47,623 bases of DNA from Acidimicrobiales bacterium (GTDB taxonomy: Bacteria > Actinomycetota > Acidimicrobiia > Acidimicrobiales > SHLQ01), in NCBI GenBank assembly GCA_004282895.1, contig SHLQ01000005.1, forward strand, positions 1 through 47,623. Reading direction: 5' to 3'. Under the pieces are notes generated by a model. The model was given only the letters and a program-made list of their open reading frames with translations, made no database searches and was not told the DNA's origin. The position numbers and the translations under genes are program-made. Shown here one piece after another: positions 1-7,900 of this stretch (position 1 is the first letter of the stretch; every line of letters starts with the position of its first letter).

Positions 1-89
1 CTGAGGCGCAGGGCTCGGGTGACCCGCCCCCGAACCCAGAAATGAGCACAGCAGAACAATGGTCATTCGTTCCACCGCCTCGTGTTGGG

Positions 90-1298
90 TCACGATTGAT
101 CGAGCTGCTGGATCTTTGGCACTTGGCGTCGGCGGGCTCGTAGGGGAACGAGGGTCTTGAGGATTTCGAGGTTGCCGAAGCAGAGAAGGCGGTCGTCGGC
201 TTGAATTGGACGGGAATCCTTCGGATTCGGAATGACGGTCAGGTCGCGGTGAAGCGTGAGAACGGTGATGTCGAGTTCTCGAAGGTCGCCGACGGTGGGA
301 GCGTCGTTGAGCACCGCAGCACCCTCGTTGATGTGCAGTTCGGCAACGCCATAGTTTGCTGAGACCGACAGACGTTGGCGCATGTCGATATCGGGGAATG
401 ACACCTGATTCACGGTGTAGTCGATGATCGCGCCGGCGATGTCGAGTCCGGTGGCGCCCTCGATTCCCTCCAACCCGGGCGAGGAGTTGACTTCCATCAC
501 CAGTGGCCCGTCGGCCGATTCCAGCATGTCGACTCCAGCGACGCGCAGCCCCATGATCTGCGCTGACTGAATGGCGACCCGCCGGTATTCATCTGGCAGT
601 TCGACCGCTTCGGCGGACCCTCCTCGATGTACATTCGACCGGAACTCGTCACCCTGGGCCGTTCGCCGCATGGCGGCCACGACCTGGTCGCCGATCACGA
701 ATGCCCGCAGGTCGCGACCCTTACTCTCCGAGATGAACCGCTGGAGCAGCACGTTCTGACGGGTGCTCTGGAGGGTTTCGATCACGGCTTCGGCGACCTT
801 GACGTCCGGGGCAAGGATCACGCCGATGCCCTGGGTGCCTTCGAGCAACTTGATCACGACCGGAGCGCCGCCCACGCGTTCGATTGCCGGTAAAACGTCA
901 GCCCGATCCCGAACGAACGCCGTCGCGGGTAGTCCGACGTCGTGCCGAGCAAGTATCTGGTTTGCACGCAGCTTGTCACGAGAGTTGGCAATGGCGTTCG
1001 ACGTAATAGGTGTGTACACGTCCATCTGTTCGAACTGGCGGACCACCGCGAGCCCGAAGAAGGTGATCGACGCGCCGATTCTCGGAATCACCGCATCGAG
1101 CTCCGGTAGGGGTTTCCCTCGGTACTGCATGTCCGGAGCCCGGGAGGACAGATCGATCGCGAACCGCAACGTGTCGAGCACCCTCACCGAGTGTCCTCGT
1201 GTTTTGGCCGCTTCGACCAGCCGCCGCGTGCTGTAGCTCTTGGGGGCGCGCGACAGGATTCCCAGTGACAGAGCCGTCGACGAGGATGAAGCGTTCAC
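90..1298 (-). CDS. rimK: RimK-family ATP-grasp ligase with C-terminal TrkA-C-like domain
   Basis: ATP-grasp ligase of the RimK family, whose studied members add glutamate to the C terminus of ribosomal protein S6. The 402-residue product has a RimK-type N-terminal region (about 10-95), an ATP-grasp core (about 100-295) with a glycine-rich loop at 154-160 and the metal-binding stretch VMEVNSSPG at 267-275 (Glu and Asn ligands visible). Residues about 308-386 form an extra regulatory-looking domain resembling TrkA-C/RCK-C, absent from the short E. coli enzyme. The start codon overlaps the stop of the upstream protease gene by 4 bp (ATGA), so the two are translationally coupled. The S6 substrate is inferred from family; some RimK relatives ligate other acceptors. 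Confidence 0.9.
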   Translation of the reverse strand: MNASSSSTALSLGILSRAPKSYSTRRLVEAAKTRGHSVRVLDTLRFAIDLSSRAPDMQYRGKPLPELDAVIPRIGASITFFGLAVVRQFEQMDVYTPITSNAIANSRDKLRANQILARHDVGLPATAFVRDRADVLPAIERVGGAPVVIKLLEGTQGIGVILAPDVKVAEAVIETLQSTRQNVLLQRFISESKGRDLRAFVIGDQVVAAMRRTAQGDEFRSNVHRGGSAEAVELPDEYRRVAIQSAQIMGLRVAGVDMLESADGPLVMEVNSSPGLEGIEGATGLDIAGAIIDYTVNQVSFPDIDMRQRLSVSANYGVAELHINEGAAVLNDAPTVGDLRELDITVLTLHRDLTVIPNPKDSRPIQADDRLLCFGNLEILKTLVPLRARRRQVPKIQQLDQS

Positions 1299-1786
1299 GA
1301 GTTCGCCTCGGCCAGGAACGAGGCATCTGCATCGATGAGAAACCGTCGGCGAATCGCTTCTCGACCGACCAGGAGCCGAAATCCCATGAGGTCGCGGTCC
1401 GTGAGCGTGAGCTCGATCGGAAAGGTGGATCCCCCCAAAGTGAGGTCAGTGATGACGGCCGGACGTATCTCGATGACTCCGTTCGAGGAGCGGACCTCTC
1501 GATATCCGCACAGGTCGACTTCGACGAGGGTGCTGCCGGCAGCGGTGTCCTGCTCCGGATGGACTTCGAACCGGGCCGATGCCGGTGATCCGTTTCGGCG
1601 ACCCGCTGAGATCTCGAGTCCGAACGCGTGGATCGACGACGTCTTGGCCCCGGTGTCGAGTTTCGCTTTGATCGGTGTATCGCACCACGCGTCGAGCCGG
1701 GCCCATTCACGCCATCCGAGCACGCGGCGAGTCGAGTTGGTCGGAACCATTGGGTCAGTCTGACGAATCCCATTTGATTGCTCCAT
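1295..1786 (-). CDS. rimB: RimB-type retropepsin-like protease (DUF785/PF05618)
   Basis: Small retropepsin-like aspartic protease often encoded next to rimK and sometimes annotated as an ATP-dependent zinc protease. In Pseudomonas, RimB acts with RimK to control S6 glutamylation. The 163-residue product carries the aspartyl-protease signature LDTGAKTSS with the catalytic Asp at residue 44 and the family motif LLVGREAI near 138-145. It is first in a two-gene operon with rimK (4-bp overlap). An in-frame Met at residue 13 is an alternative start. The first start codon lies inside a perfect 18-bp palindrome (1785-1802), which suggests repressor control. Family is secure; the role in S6 modification is inferred from context. 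Confidence 0.85.
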   Translation of the reverse strand: MEQSNGIRQTDPMVPTNSTRRVLGWREWARLDAWCDTPIKAKLDTGAKTSSIHAFGLEISAGRRNGSPASARFEVHPEQDTAAGSTLVEVDLCGYREVRSSNGVIEIRPAVITDLTLGGSTFPIELTLTDRDLMGFRLLVGREAIRRRFLIDADASFLAEANS

Positions 1787-1802
1787 GACACGACCGTGTC
1801 AT
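1785..1802. promoter_or_regulatory. Perfect 18-bp palindrome at the rimB start
   Basis: ATGACACG-AC-CGTGTCAT has perfect 8-bp arms around a 2-nt centre. It overlaps the first rimB start codon and lies in the 110-bp gap shared with the divergent corA gene. The dyad symmetry and position suit a dimeric regulator site. No regulator is identified. Confidence 0.45.
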
Positions 1803-1896
1803 CGTGGCATCACGTCGTGGGGGGCCGGAAGGGATGCCCGCTCTCGGTTGCGGCCCGGGCAAGAATGGAAGTTGCAGTCCATCGAGAGGGGACATC

Positions 1897-3036
1897 ATGA
1901 CGATGCGGACTCGGGTTCTTCACTTCAGAGCGGAGGGACTGGCGCAGGTGACGGACCTATCGACCACACTGCTGACCAAGCCTGCGTCTACGGACTGGCT
2001 GTGGATAGACATCGAGGCGGGTGTAGATGACTTCGATGAACTCCTTCCCTTTGTCGAAGATCTCGGACTCGATTCGCTTGGCGTCCGTGATGCGGTCGAG
2101 GACGTCGACCTGCCGAAAGTCGACGACTTCGGCACTTCTGTTCTCGTGGTCCTGCATGGCCTCGGTGAAGATCGGATCGAAACGTACGAGGTCGATTGTT
2201 TTCTGACGCAGCGTCATCTCGTCACGATCCGCCGCCAGTCCTCGCCGTCGGTTGACGTGCTCTGGGATGCGGTCCAGCGTCGAGCCGAACTCGGCGGCGG
2301 CGGCGCCGACACCCTCCTCGCTCGGCTCGCCGACGTCTTGACCCGGCGGCTTCTCTCCGTGCTCGACGTGTTCGACAATCGAGCCGACGATCTCGTCGAG
2401 CTCGCTCTCTCCGCCGACAAGACGTTCCTCGGCGAGATAACTGCCGTTCGTTCGGACCTGGCCACTCTGCGTCGCGCGATCCACCCGCAGCGAGAGGTTC
2501 TCGACGAACTGCGGTACACGTCCTCACCGATGCTGTCCGACACGGCCCGCCGTCGCTTCTCCGACGTGTTCGATACCGCAACCCGCGCGGCCCAAGGTGC
2601 CGATGGCGCCCGGGCCGCCTTGGCCGAGACCCTCGACGCCTATCGGGGAGCCGAAGCCCGCGACGCCACCGAGGTGAGCAAAGTGCTCACCGTGTACGCA
2701 GCCATCATGCTGCCGCTGACGCTCGTAGTGGGCTTCTTCGGCATGAACTTCTCAGAACTCCCGTTGATTGAGCGGGATGCCGGCTGGCTCATCGTCACCG
2801 TGTTCATGGGGCTCATCGCCGCAGTCTCGCTCGGCGTATTCATCTCGCTGGGGTGGATGCGGCGGCCGTCCGGCCGCGCCGCCGGGGCTGCTTTGGGTCA
2901 TGGACTGGTCGAGGCCGCTCGGGCTCCGGCGCAGCTGGTCGGCGCGGTATACGAGATCTCAGCCATGCCGCTCCGGTCGGTGGCCGCTGTGCGCCGCCCA
3001 CGACTCCGAGCTGAGCCTCCAGAGGGCCCTGCATGA
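1897..3036 (+). CDS. corA: CorA-family divalent cation transporter
   Basis: Membrane channel of the CorA Mg2+/Co2+ family, 379 residues. A long soluble N-terminal domain, probably helical in its second half, is followed by two closely spaced membrane segments near residues 266-282 and 298-319. The selectivity signature Gly-Met-Asn is at 282-284, at the end of the first membrane helix (FFGMNF). The start is placed at the ATG preceded by GAGAGG at 1884-1889; an in-frame extension to 1804 has no supporting signal. About 60 residues follow the second membrane helix, whereas classical CorA proteins stop soon after it; this Arg/Ala/Pro-rich tail is unusual. Ion preference cannot be read from sequence. 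Confidence 0.88.
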   Translation: MTMRTRVLHFRAEGLAQVTDLSTTLLTKPASTDWLWIDIEAGVDDFDELLPFVEDLGLDSLGVRDAVEDVDLPKVDDFGTSVLVVLHGLGEDRIETYEVDCFLTQRHLVTIRRQSSPSVDVLWDAVQRRAELGGGGADTLLARLADVLTRRLLSVLDVFDNRADDLVELALSADKTFLGEITAVRSDLATLRRAIHPQREVLDELRYTSSPMLSDTARRRFSDVFDTATRAAQGADGARAALAETLDAYRGAEARDATEVSKVLTVYAAIMLPLTLVVGFFGMNFSELPLIERDAGWLIVTVFMGLIAAVSLGVFISLGWMRRPSGRAAGAALGHGLVEAARAPAQLVGAVYEISAMPLRSVAAVRRPRLRAEPPEGPA

Positions 3037-3065
3037 AGGACTTCGTCAGCCCGAACGCCTGACCT

Positions 3066-4031
3066 TCACTGCTCGGTTTTGCGCCGGCCGGGTCGTCGAA
3101 GCTGAGCTCCGCGTCGTCTCCGGCCTGCCCGCCCCGGGGCGTCGAGGCCCGGATACGGCATCTCGACGCTGCCGGGCGGCGAGATATAGGGGCCTGGTCC
3201 GGCCACGCCGCTCCAGACGACCACTTGGGGGAACGCGATCGTGATCGCCTCGGCGCCAAGGGCCTGGTGAACTGCCACGGTGAGATCGCTTCGGCACGCG
3301 AGCTCAGACGGGACGTCGCTTGCGTGCCAGTAGAGGATGCGAAATCCGATGCTCGAGTCATCGAAGCCCGTGACGTTGATGGTGGCGGGCGGATCATCGA
3401 GAACCCTTGGCACCCGTCCGATCGCTGATTCGAGCGTGGCGCGGGCCAGTTCGAGGTCGGTGTCGTAGGCGACCCCCACGTCGAGTGCGCTGCGGCGGAT
3501 CGGCTCGCGCGTAATGTTGACAATCGTCGACGCCACGACCGTGCCGTTGGGGATGCGGACGTGGGTCCCGTCCAGCGCCCGAAGGAGTGTCGTCCGGGAG
3601 TCGATGTCCTCCACGATGCCGACACTTCCATCGAGCTCGACGGTGTCGCCGATCGTGAATGGCCGGCGCGCTTGCAGGATGATCGAACCGACGAAGCTCT
3701 CGACGAGGCCTTGGAGGGCGAGGGCGAGCACGAGGCCACCGAGGCCGAGTGCGCCGAGGAGCGGGCCCACACGTACGCCGACAGTCGTCAGCGTGTAGAA
3801 CAGGCCGACGAGAACAACGATGTAGCTCACAAGGCGTGCCATCACGATCGATGCGAAGCCGGGGCCGATCCCGTGTGCGATCAGTCGCCGCAGAAGCTTG
3901 GCAACAACAAATGCCACGACAATCGAGATGAGAAGGATCGCCGCGGCCTGTATCCAATCACTCCGCGTGATCGCGTCGTCCACGAAGATATCTGACTGGC
4001 TTTGGGCGAACTGCCCCGCCGGATCCATCAT
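3066..4031 (-). CDS. mscS: MscS-family small-conductance mechanosensitive channel
   Basis: Predicted small MscS-type channel that releases solutes on hypo-osmotic shock. With the start at 4031 it has 321 residues: a short N terminus, three hydrophobic segments, a Gly/Ala-rich pore helix around LGALGLGGLVLALALQ, the beta domain with the typical RRPFTIGD and PNGTVV stretches, and the alpha/beta domain. The C terminus is a Gly/Arg-rich tail. The start is supported by a TGATG junction with a small upstream ORF; a TTG start at 4079 would add 16 residues with no hydrophobic or conserved content. It converges on corA with a 29-bp gap. Confidence 0.85.
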   Translation of the reverse strand: MMDPAGQFAQSQSDIFVDDAITRSDWIQAAAILLISIVVAFVVAKLLRRLIAHGIGPGFASIVMARLVSYIVVLVGLFYTLTTVGVRVGPLLGALGLGGLVLALALQGLVESFVGSIILQARRPFTIGDTVELDGSVGIVEDIDSRTTLLRALDGTHVRIPNGTVVASTIVNITREPIRRSALDVGVAYDTDLELARATLESAIGRVPRVLDDPPATINVTGFDDSSIGFRILYWHASDVPSELACRSDLTVAVHQALGAEAITIAFPQVVVWSGVAGPGPYISPPGSVEMPYPGLDAPGRAGRRRRGAQLRRPGRRKTEQ

Positions 4032-4228
4032 CACGAACACAAGTCCGGCACGACACGGGAGGGTGCGGCTGGTCCCCAATTCGCGGTCGCCTTGGGATTT
4101 GACGCGTTAGCGTTCGGTGCCCGCAATGTCCTTGTGATGACGATCCGATCCCAAAAGGCCTGCGCGCGCTCGTCGGGTGTCATGGTGTCGAGCTGATCGA
4201 CAGTCATGATCTCACGCTCGTCGGCCAT
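4031..4228 (-). CDS. Small ORF upstream of mscS, unknown function
   Basis: A 65-codon ORF whose stop overlaps the mscS start in a TGATG junction. Residues 8-30 (MTVDQLDTMTPDERAQAF and after) resemble the N terminus of small hydrophilic actinobacterial proteins; the second half is low-complexity Ala/Asn/Pro and looks unconserved. TATAAA at 4237-4242 on the same strand lies 8 nt before the ATG, as expected for a leaderless promoter. It may be a real leader gene coupled to mscS or a decayed remnant. No function is proposed. Confidence 0.35.
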   Translation of the reverse strand: MADEREIMTVDQLDTMTPDERAQAFWDRIVITRTLRAPNANASNPKATANWGPAAPSRVVPDLCS

Positions 4229-4331
4229 CTCATGACTTTATATGGGGTGTACGACGCCCATCGGCCAATCCGATTCGCCGAGATCGTCGAACGGCGGTCA
4301 TCAGCGGTCGTCATCTACTTTGAGAATCAAC

Positions 4332-4427
4332 AGAAAAGCGACCAAGATTCACGACATCTTCGAAGGGACCGAGCAGATCCAGCAGCTCGTGATCAGCCGG
4401 GCGATCTCCGGCATGCGAATCCAGTAG
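4332..4427 (+). pseudogene. C-terminal remnant of an acyl-CoA dehydrogenase
   Basis: About 31 codons ending in a natural TAG match the C-terminal end of acyl-CoA dehydrogenases: KIHDIFEGTEQIQQLVISRA is the family hallmark (IFEGT.QIQ..VIAR, where the Glu-Gly-Thr loop contacts FAD). Upstream sequence in all three plus frames shows no further dehydrogenase similarity, so roughly 350 residues are missing. This is the fossil 3' end of a deleted fadE-type gene. It is the only clear coding trace in the otherwise empty interval 4232-4530. Confidence 0.72.
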
Positions 4428-4530
4428 AAAACCACTGCCTCTTATGCCCCTCCGGTAACAGGCGTCAACAGCGGTCAGGAGTGCGATACTTCTAGTAGAC
4501 GATCTACGTCGCTCGAAAGGAGACCGACCG

Positions 4531-4902
4531 ATGAAGGCCCTCGGGAATATCACACAGACAGCAGCCGCACTCTGGATCCTGAACGTATGGTTCCTCCGGT
4601 TCAACAAGGACACCGGCTACCGAGGCGGTGACGCCACCAACATGAAAGAGGAGTTCGCCGAGTACGGGATGTCGGAGAAGGCGATGTACGCAGTTGGCGC
4701 GGCGAAGGTCAGTCTCGCCGTCATGATGCTCGTCGGTCTTCGGGAGCCCAAGCTCGCGCGGCCAGCGTCTGCAGGACTGGCGGCGATGATGCTGGGCGCG
4801 ATCGGAATGCACGTCAAGGTGAAAGATCCAATCAAGCGCTCACTTCCGGCAATCAGTGTCTTCACCCTGTCCACCGTGTCCGCCCTGATCGATCGTGACT
4901 GA
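4531..4902 (+). CDS. DoxX-like small membrane protein
   Basis: A 123-residue protein with several hydrophobic segments (about 5-22, 55-75, 80-95 and 105-120) and a charged loop between the first two. Size and pattern fit the DoxX-like family (PF13564) of four-helix membrane proteins. A strong ribosome binding site AAAGGAG at 4516-4522 sets the ATG. The 3' end overlaps the next gene by 8 bp (GTGACTGA), which implies co-expression with the SRPBCC protein. Biochemical role unknown; family assignment moderate. Confidence 0.6.
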   Translation: MKALGNITQTAAALWILNVWFLRFNKDTGYRGGDATNMKEEFAEYGMSEKAMYAVGAAKVSLAVMMLVGLREPKLARPASAGLAAMMLGAIGMHVKVKDPIKRSLPAISVFTLSTVSALIDRD

Positions 4903-5383
4903 ACCCGCCAACGTGGAATCGTCGTCGCTGACTTCCGTGCAGTTCACCGTGACCGTTGACTTCGACGCTGCGCCCCGGCAGGTTTGGGAAGCACTGGTCG
5001 ACTGGAAGGGCCACGAAGCGTGGATTCCTGCAACCAGGGTTGAGGTGCACGGCGACGTTCCGACTGCCCCGGGCTCGAGCTTTACAGCATGGACTGGGGT
5101 CGGCCCGCTCACCCTTGAGGATCGAATGCAGGTGAGCGAAGCCAGCTGGTCATCCGACGACCGGACGGGAAGGTGTGTAATCGACAAGGTGGGACCAGTT
5201 CTCGAGGGTCGGGCCGGCTTCGTCGTCGCGCCGTACGAAGGCCGCACGAGGGTTGAATGGTTCGAGGACGTCACCGTGCCCCGATTGCCGCGCGTTCTCT
5301 CTCCCGTAGCGGCTCGCATTGGCGCGACCGGGTTTCGCTTCGCCATGCGCCGTCTGAACCGACGTCTCGCCCGGATCGAGTGA
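4895..5383 (+). CDS. SRPBCC (START/Bet v1-like) family protein
   Basis: A 162-residue single-domain protein of the polyketide cyclase/SRPBCC fold, which forms a deep hydrophobic ligand pocket. Typical pieces are FDAAPRQVWEALVDWKGHEAW at the N terminus, a WFEDVTVPRL strand, and a long basic C-terminal helix ending RFAMRRLNRRLARIE. It starts at a GTG overlapping the DoxX-like stop and is followed 9 bp later by the flavoprotein gene, so the three form an operon. The ligand is unknown; members act as lipid carriers, cyclases or hydratases. Confidence 0.75.
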   Translation: MTEPANVESSSLTSVQFTVTVDFDAAPRQVWEALVDWKGHEAWIPATRVEVHGDVPTAPGSSFTAWTGVGPLTLEDRMQVSEASWSSDDRTGRCVIDKVGPVLEGRAGFVVAPYEGRTRVEWFEDVTVPRLPRVLSPVAARIGATGFRFAMRRLNRRLARIE

Positions 5384-5392
5384 AACGCGGCT

Positions 5393-6364
5393 ATGTCCGA
5401 TTCGAGGGTGCTGATCGTGGGCGCCGGCATGGCCGGTCTGACTGCGGCCCGGCGCCTGCAGGCGCAAGGCATCGACTCCGTCGTGGTCGACAAGGGTCGG
5501 GTCGTTGGCGGCCGGATTGCGAGCCGACGTGCCGGCGAGGCTCGCTTCGACCATGGTGCGCAGCACTTCAGCGCTCGTTCTGCGGAGTTTGCGGCCGCGG
5601 TCGAGACCTGGGCTCAACAAGGGTTGGTCCGAGAGTGGTTCCGCTCGGCGAGCATCACCGATCCCAAGCGAGGAGTCGAACCTCGGTACGTCGGCACCGA
5701 CGGCATGCGCCGGATCATCGAGCGATTGGCTGATGGTCTCGACGTTCGGACATCGGTGGCCATCGACCGACTCGAGGCCGCCGGAGGTGGAGTGGGTGCG
5801 GTGGCGGGCGATGATGTTGTCGCCAACGCAGCGGTCGCGATACTCACTCCGCCGGTACCACAGACTCGTCACCTTCTCGAGGCCAGCGGTATCCGCTGTC
5901 CCGATGATGTCCGTGTCATGCTCGAGGAGGTGGAGTACAGCGCCTGCCTCGCCGTGATGGCGCAACTCGATGGACCGTCCGGCTTGACCGACGGGCACCA
6001 ATCGCTGTCCGAAGGTCCCGTCGCCTGGATCGCCGACAATCATCAAAAGGGCGTGTCGGCCAGCCCCGCCGTAACGGTCCATTCGACCCCAGAGTTCGCC
6101 GCGGCCCATCTCGACGCGGACCCGGAGCGTTGGGCACCACTACTGAGCGAGGCGGCCGGGCTTCACCTGGAAAGCGAGATCATCGAGGCGACCACCCACC
6201 GCTGGAGATACGCACAACCGCTGAACACCTTTGATGTCGGGGCGATCGGCTTTCACGCCAGCTTCCCCGTCGTGCTTGCTGGCGAGGTCTTCTCGGGAGC
6301 AAGAGTCGAGGGCGCCTACACATCCGGTGTAGCCGCCGCTTCGGCTGCGCTCGGCTTTCTGTGA
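5393..6364 (+). CDS. Renalase-like FAD-dependent oxidoreductase
   Basis: A 323-residue flavoprotein with an N-terminal dinucleotide-binding motif (VLIVGAGMAGLTAARRL at 6-22), an FAD-contacting GGRIASRR motif near 46-53 and a FDHGAQHF motif, all typical of the amine-oxidase/renalase-like branch that includes bacterial renalases. Renalases oxidise off-pathway dihydro-NAD(P) isomers. The C-terminal FAD motif appears as LAGEVFSGARVEGAYTSG. It is the third gene of the DoxX-like/SRPBCC operon. Substrate is not determined by sequence. Confidence 0.75.
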   Translation: MSDSRVLIVGAGMAGLTAARRLQAQGIDSVVVDKGRVVGGRIASRRAGEARFDHGAQHFSARSAEFAAAVETWAQQGLVREWFRSASITDPKRGVEPRYVGTDGMRRIIERLADGLDVRTSVAIDRLEAAGGGVGAVAGDDVVANAAVAILTPPVPQTRHLLEASGIRCPDDVRVMLEEVEYSACLAVMAQLDGPSGLTDGHQSLSEGPVAWIADNHQKGVSASPAVTVHSTPEFAAAHLDADPERWAPLLSEAAGLHLESEIIEATTHRWRYAQPLNTFDVGAIGFHASFPVVLAGEVFSGARVEGAYTSGVAAASAALGFL

Positions 6365-6379
6365 GAGTCAGCTGAGACA

Positions 6380-6402
6380 GTGCTCCGCGGAACGCTCCGG
6401 AC
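6380..6402. repeat. Copy 1 of a 23-bp repeat flanking the HNH gene
   Basis: This copy is 22/23 identical to 7878-7900, differing at one A/G position. The core GTGCTCCGCGGAACGC is an imperfect palindrome centred on CCGCGG. It lies between the flavoprotein stop and the HNH gene, 78 bp before the chosen HNH start. Confidence 0.75.
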
Positions 6403-6480
6403 GTGACTCGGTCACCGGATTGACTGTCACACCTCACCACTAGTTTTGCTTTCAGAATCAACGATTTCTGGAGGGTGAAC

Positions 6481-7860
6481 ATGGCTGTAGGGGACGAGTT
6501 GGAGATGATGTGGTCGGTCGATGACGGGGAGCTCGAGGCGATGCCATTGGGAGCTCTCGAAGATCAGATCACGTCCTTTGCCGGGCGGATCGCAGCGGCG
6601 ATGGGGATGTGGCTGGTGTGGGTCGCCGCCTTCGATCGCCGGGAGGGCTGGACTCGCTGGGAGCAGAGGTCGTGTGCGGGCTGGCTGAACTGGAAGTGCG
6701 GCGTGAACATGCGCACCGCTCACGAGCACGTCCGCGTGGCGCGAAGTCTCGAATCGTTGCCCATTCTGCGTCGCTTGATGATGGCGGGCGAGATCTCCTA
6801 CTCGAAGGCGCGGGCGATTTCACGAGTGGCGACAGAACTGAACGAGGCGGAGCTGTGTGATCTGGCGTTGGATATGACGGCGTCGCAGCTCGAGTCGGTG
6901 TGTGCGGGTTTGGCCGATCGTGTTCCGAAGGAACCGTTCACGCCGACGGTCTCGTTCGAGTCCCATGGCGAGTGGGGGCGCATGGTCATCACCATGCCGA
7001 TCGACGACATGCACCGAGCCCGCAACTGCGTATACGGCGCTGCCGAGGCGGTCGTGGCCGACGCGCACCGGCCAACCGATGACGACGTAGCGATCGAGGA
7101 CACGGTGGCGGCGCTCGGCGGGCTGGGCGCCGTTCGTTCTGAGGTGACGGTCGGGCTGTTGGACGGATCGGTCGATGCGATCGAAGGCCCGTTCGAGGAC
7201 GCGGTTCTTGTCGTGGACAACGACGTGCTTTCATCCGATGACGCCTGCGGCACCTGCACGTTGGGCAACGAGGCGGTGCCACCTTTGATTGCGAAGCGGA
7301 TCGCGTGCGACGCCCGGCTGCAGGTGGGCGTCGAGGATGCGGTCGGGCGTGCGCTCGGAGACGGCCGGGAGGAGCGGATCCTGGGCCGCAAGCTTCGCCG
7401 CCAGTTGCACCGCCGCGACCGTGGCATGTGCCGCTTCCCGGGTTGCAGCACTCGTCGGCGTCTGCATGCACATCATGTGATCCATTGGGCGAACGGCGGG
7501 CCGACCGAGCTCGACAACTTGATCCTGTTGTGTCACCGACATCACCGCTTGGTGCATGAGGGCGGCTGGAACATCATCGACAAGAACGGCGTCTTCGTCT
7601 TCTACGACCCGGCCGGAAGCGAGCGCCACGTGCCCCGGCTCACCGATCCTACGCCCGAAGTTCCGATCGCCGAGACCGTGCCAATCTCCAGTCGACCCGC
7701 CACCAGTGCTCCGCTCGCTGGCCTCGGGGAGCGCGCCTCCATCAGGTCGATCGTCAATGACATCGCTCAAGCGACTCGACTCAAGCAACGCCGCCGAGCG
7801 GAACAGGAGCGTTCCGCGGAACACTCCAGGAAGTCGACGCCGGAAGGCGCGCTGCGCTGA
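6481..7860 (+). CDS. DUF222 / 13E12-repeat-family HNH nuclease-like protein
   Basis: A 459-residue protein of the actinobacterial 13E12 repeat family: an all-helical DUF222 domain (about 40-290) followed by an HNH nuclease module (about 300-360). The HNH core is visible as CRFPGCSTRRRLHAHHVIHW, then ELDNLILLCHRHHRLVHEGGW, with the paired Cys, the HH dyad, Asn and the final His all present, so it should be catalytically competent. GGAGG at 6470-6474 fits the ATG at 6481 and not the GTG at 6475. The Arg-rich tail coding sequence contains a third, diverged copy of the repeat that brackets the gene. These proteins are repetitive in mycobacterial genomes; the DNA target is unknown. Confidence 0.88.
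   Translation: MAVGDELEMMWSVDDGELEAMPLGALEDQITSFAGRIAAAMGMWLVWVAAFDRREGWTRWEQRSCAGWLNWKCGVNMRTAHEHVRVARSLESLPILRRLMMAGEISYSKARAISRVATELNEAELCDLALDMTASQLESVCAGLADRVPKEPFTPTVSFESHGEWGRMVITMPIDDMHRARNCVYGAAEAVVADAHRPTDDDVAIEDTVAALGGLGAVRSEVTVGLLDGSVDAIEGPFEDAVLVVDNDVLSSDDACGTCTLGNEAVPPLIAKRIACDARLQVGVEDAVGRALGDGREERILGRKLRRQLHRRDRGMCRFPGCSTRRRLHAHHVIHWANGGPTELDNLILLCHRHHRLVHEGGWNIIDKNGVFVFYDPAGSERHVPRLTDPTPEVPIAETVPISSRPATSAPLAGLGERASIRSIVNDIAQATRLKQRRRAEQERSAEHSRKSTPEGALR
7809..7831. repeat. Copy 3 (diverged) of the 23-bp repeat, inside the HNH gene
   Basis: It shares 18 of 23 positions with 7878-7900, including an unbroken 15-base run TCCGCGGAACACTCC. It contains the perfect 12-bp palindrome GTTCCGCGGAAC and is translated as part of the basic C-terminal tail of the HNH protein. 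Confidence 0.6.
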
Positions 7861-7877
7861 GGATTGTGGGCAGAAAA

Positions 7878-7900
7878 GTGCTCCGCGGAACACTCCGGAC
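7878..7900. repeat. Copy 2 of the 23-bp repeat, directly after the HNH gene
   Basis: GTGCTCCGCGGAACACTCC plus GGAC, starting 17 bp after the HNH stop and ending on the last base of the quinone oxidoreductase stop codon. It is in the same orientation as copy 1, so the two full copies are direct repeats about 1.5 kb apart that enclose the HNH gene. Confidence 0.75.

Noticed and set aside
1-89. Possible gene end or RNA in the first 89 bases
   Set aside because: No ORF, tRNA-like fold or strong hairpin could be supported there.
3066-4079. Longer MscS start at TTG 4079
   Set aside because: The extra 16 residues are not conserved-looking, and the ATG at 4031 forms a TGATG junction with the upstream ORF.
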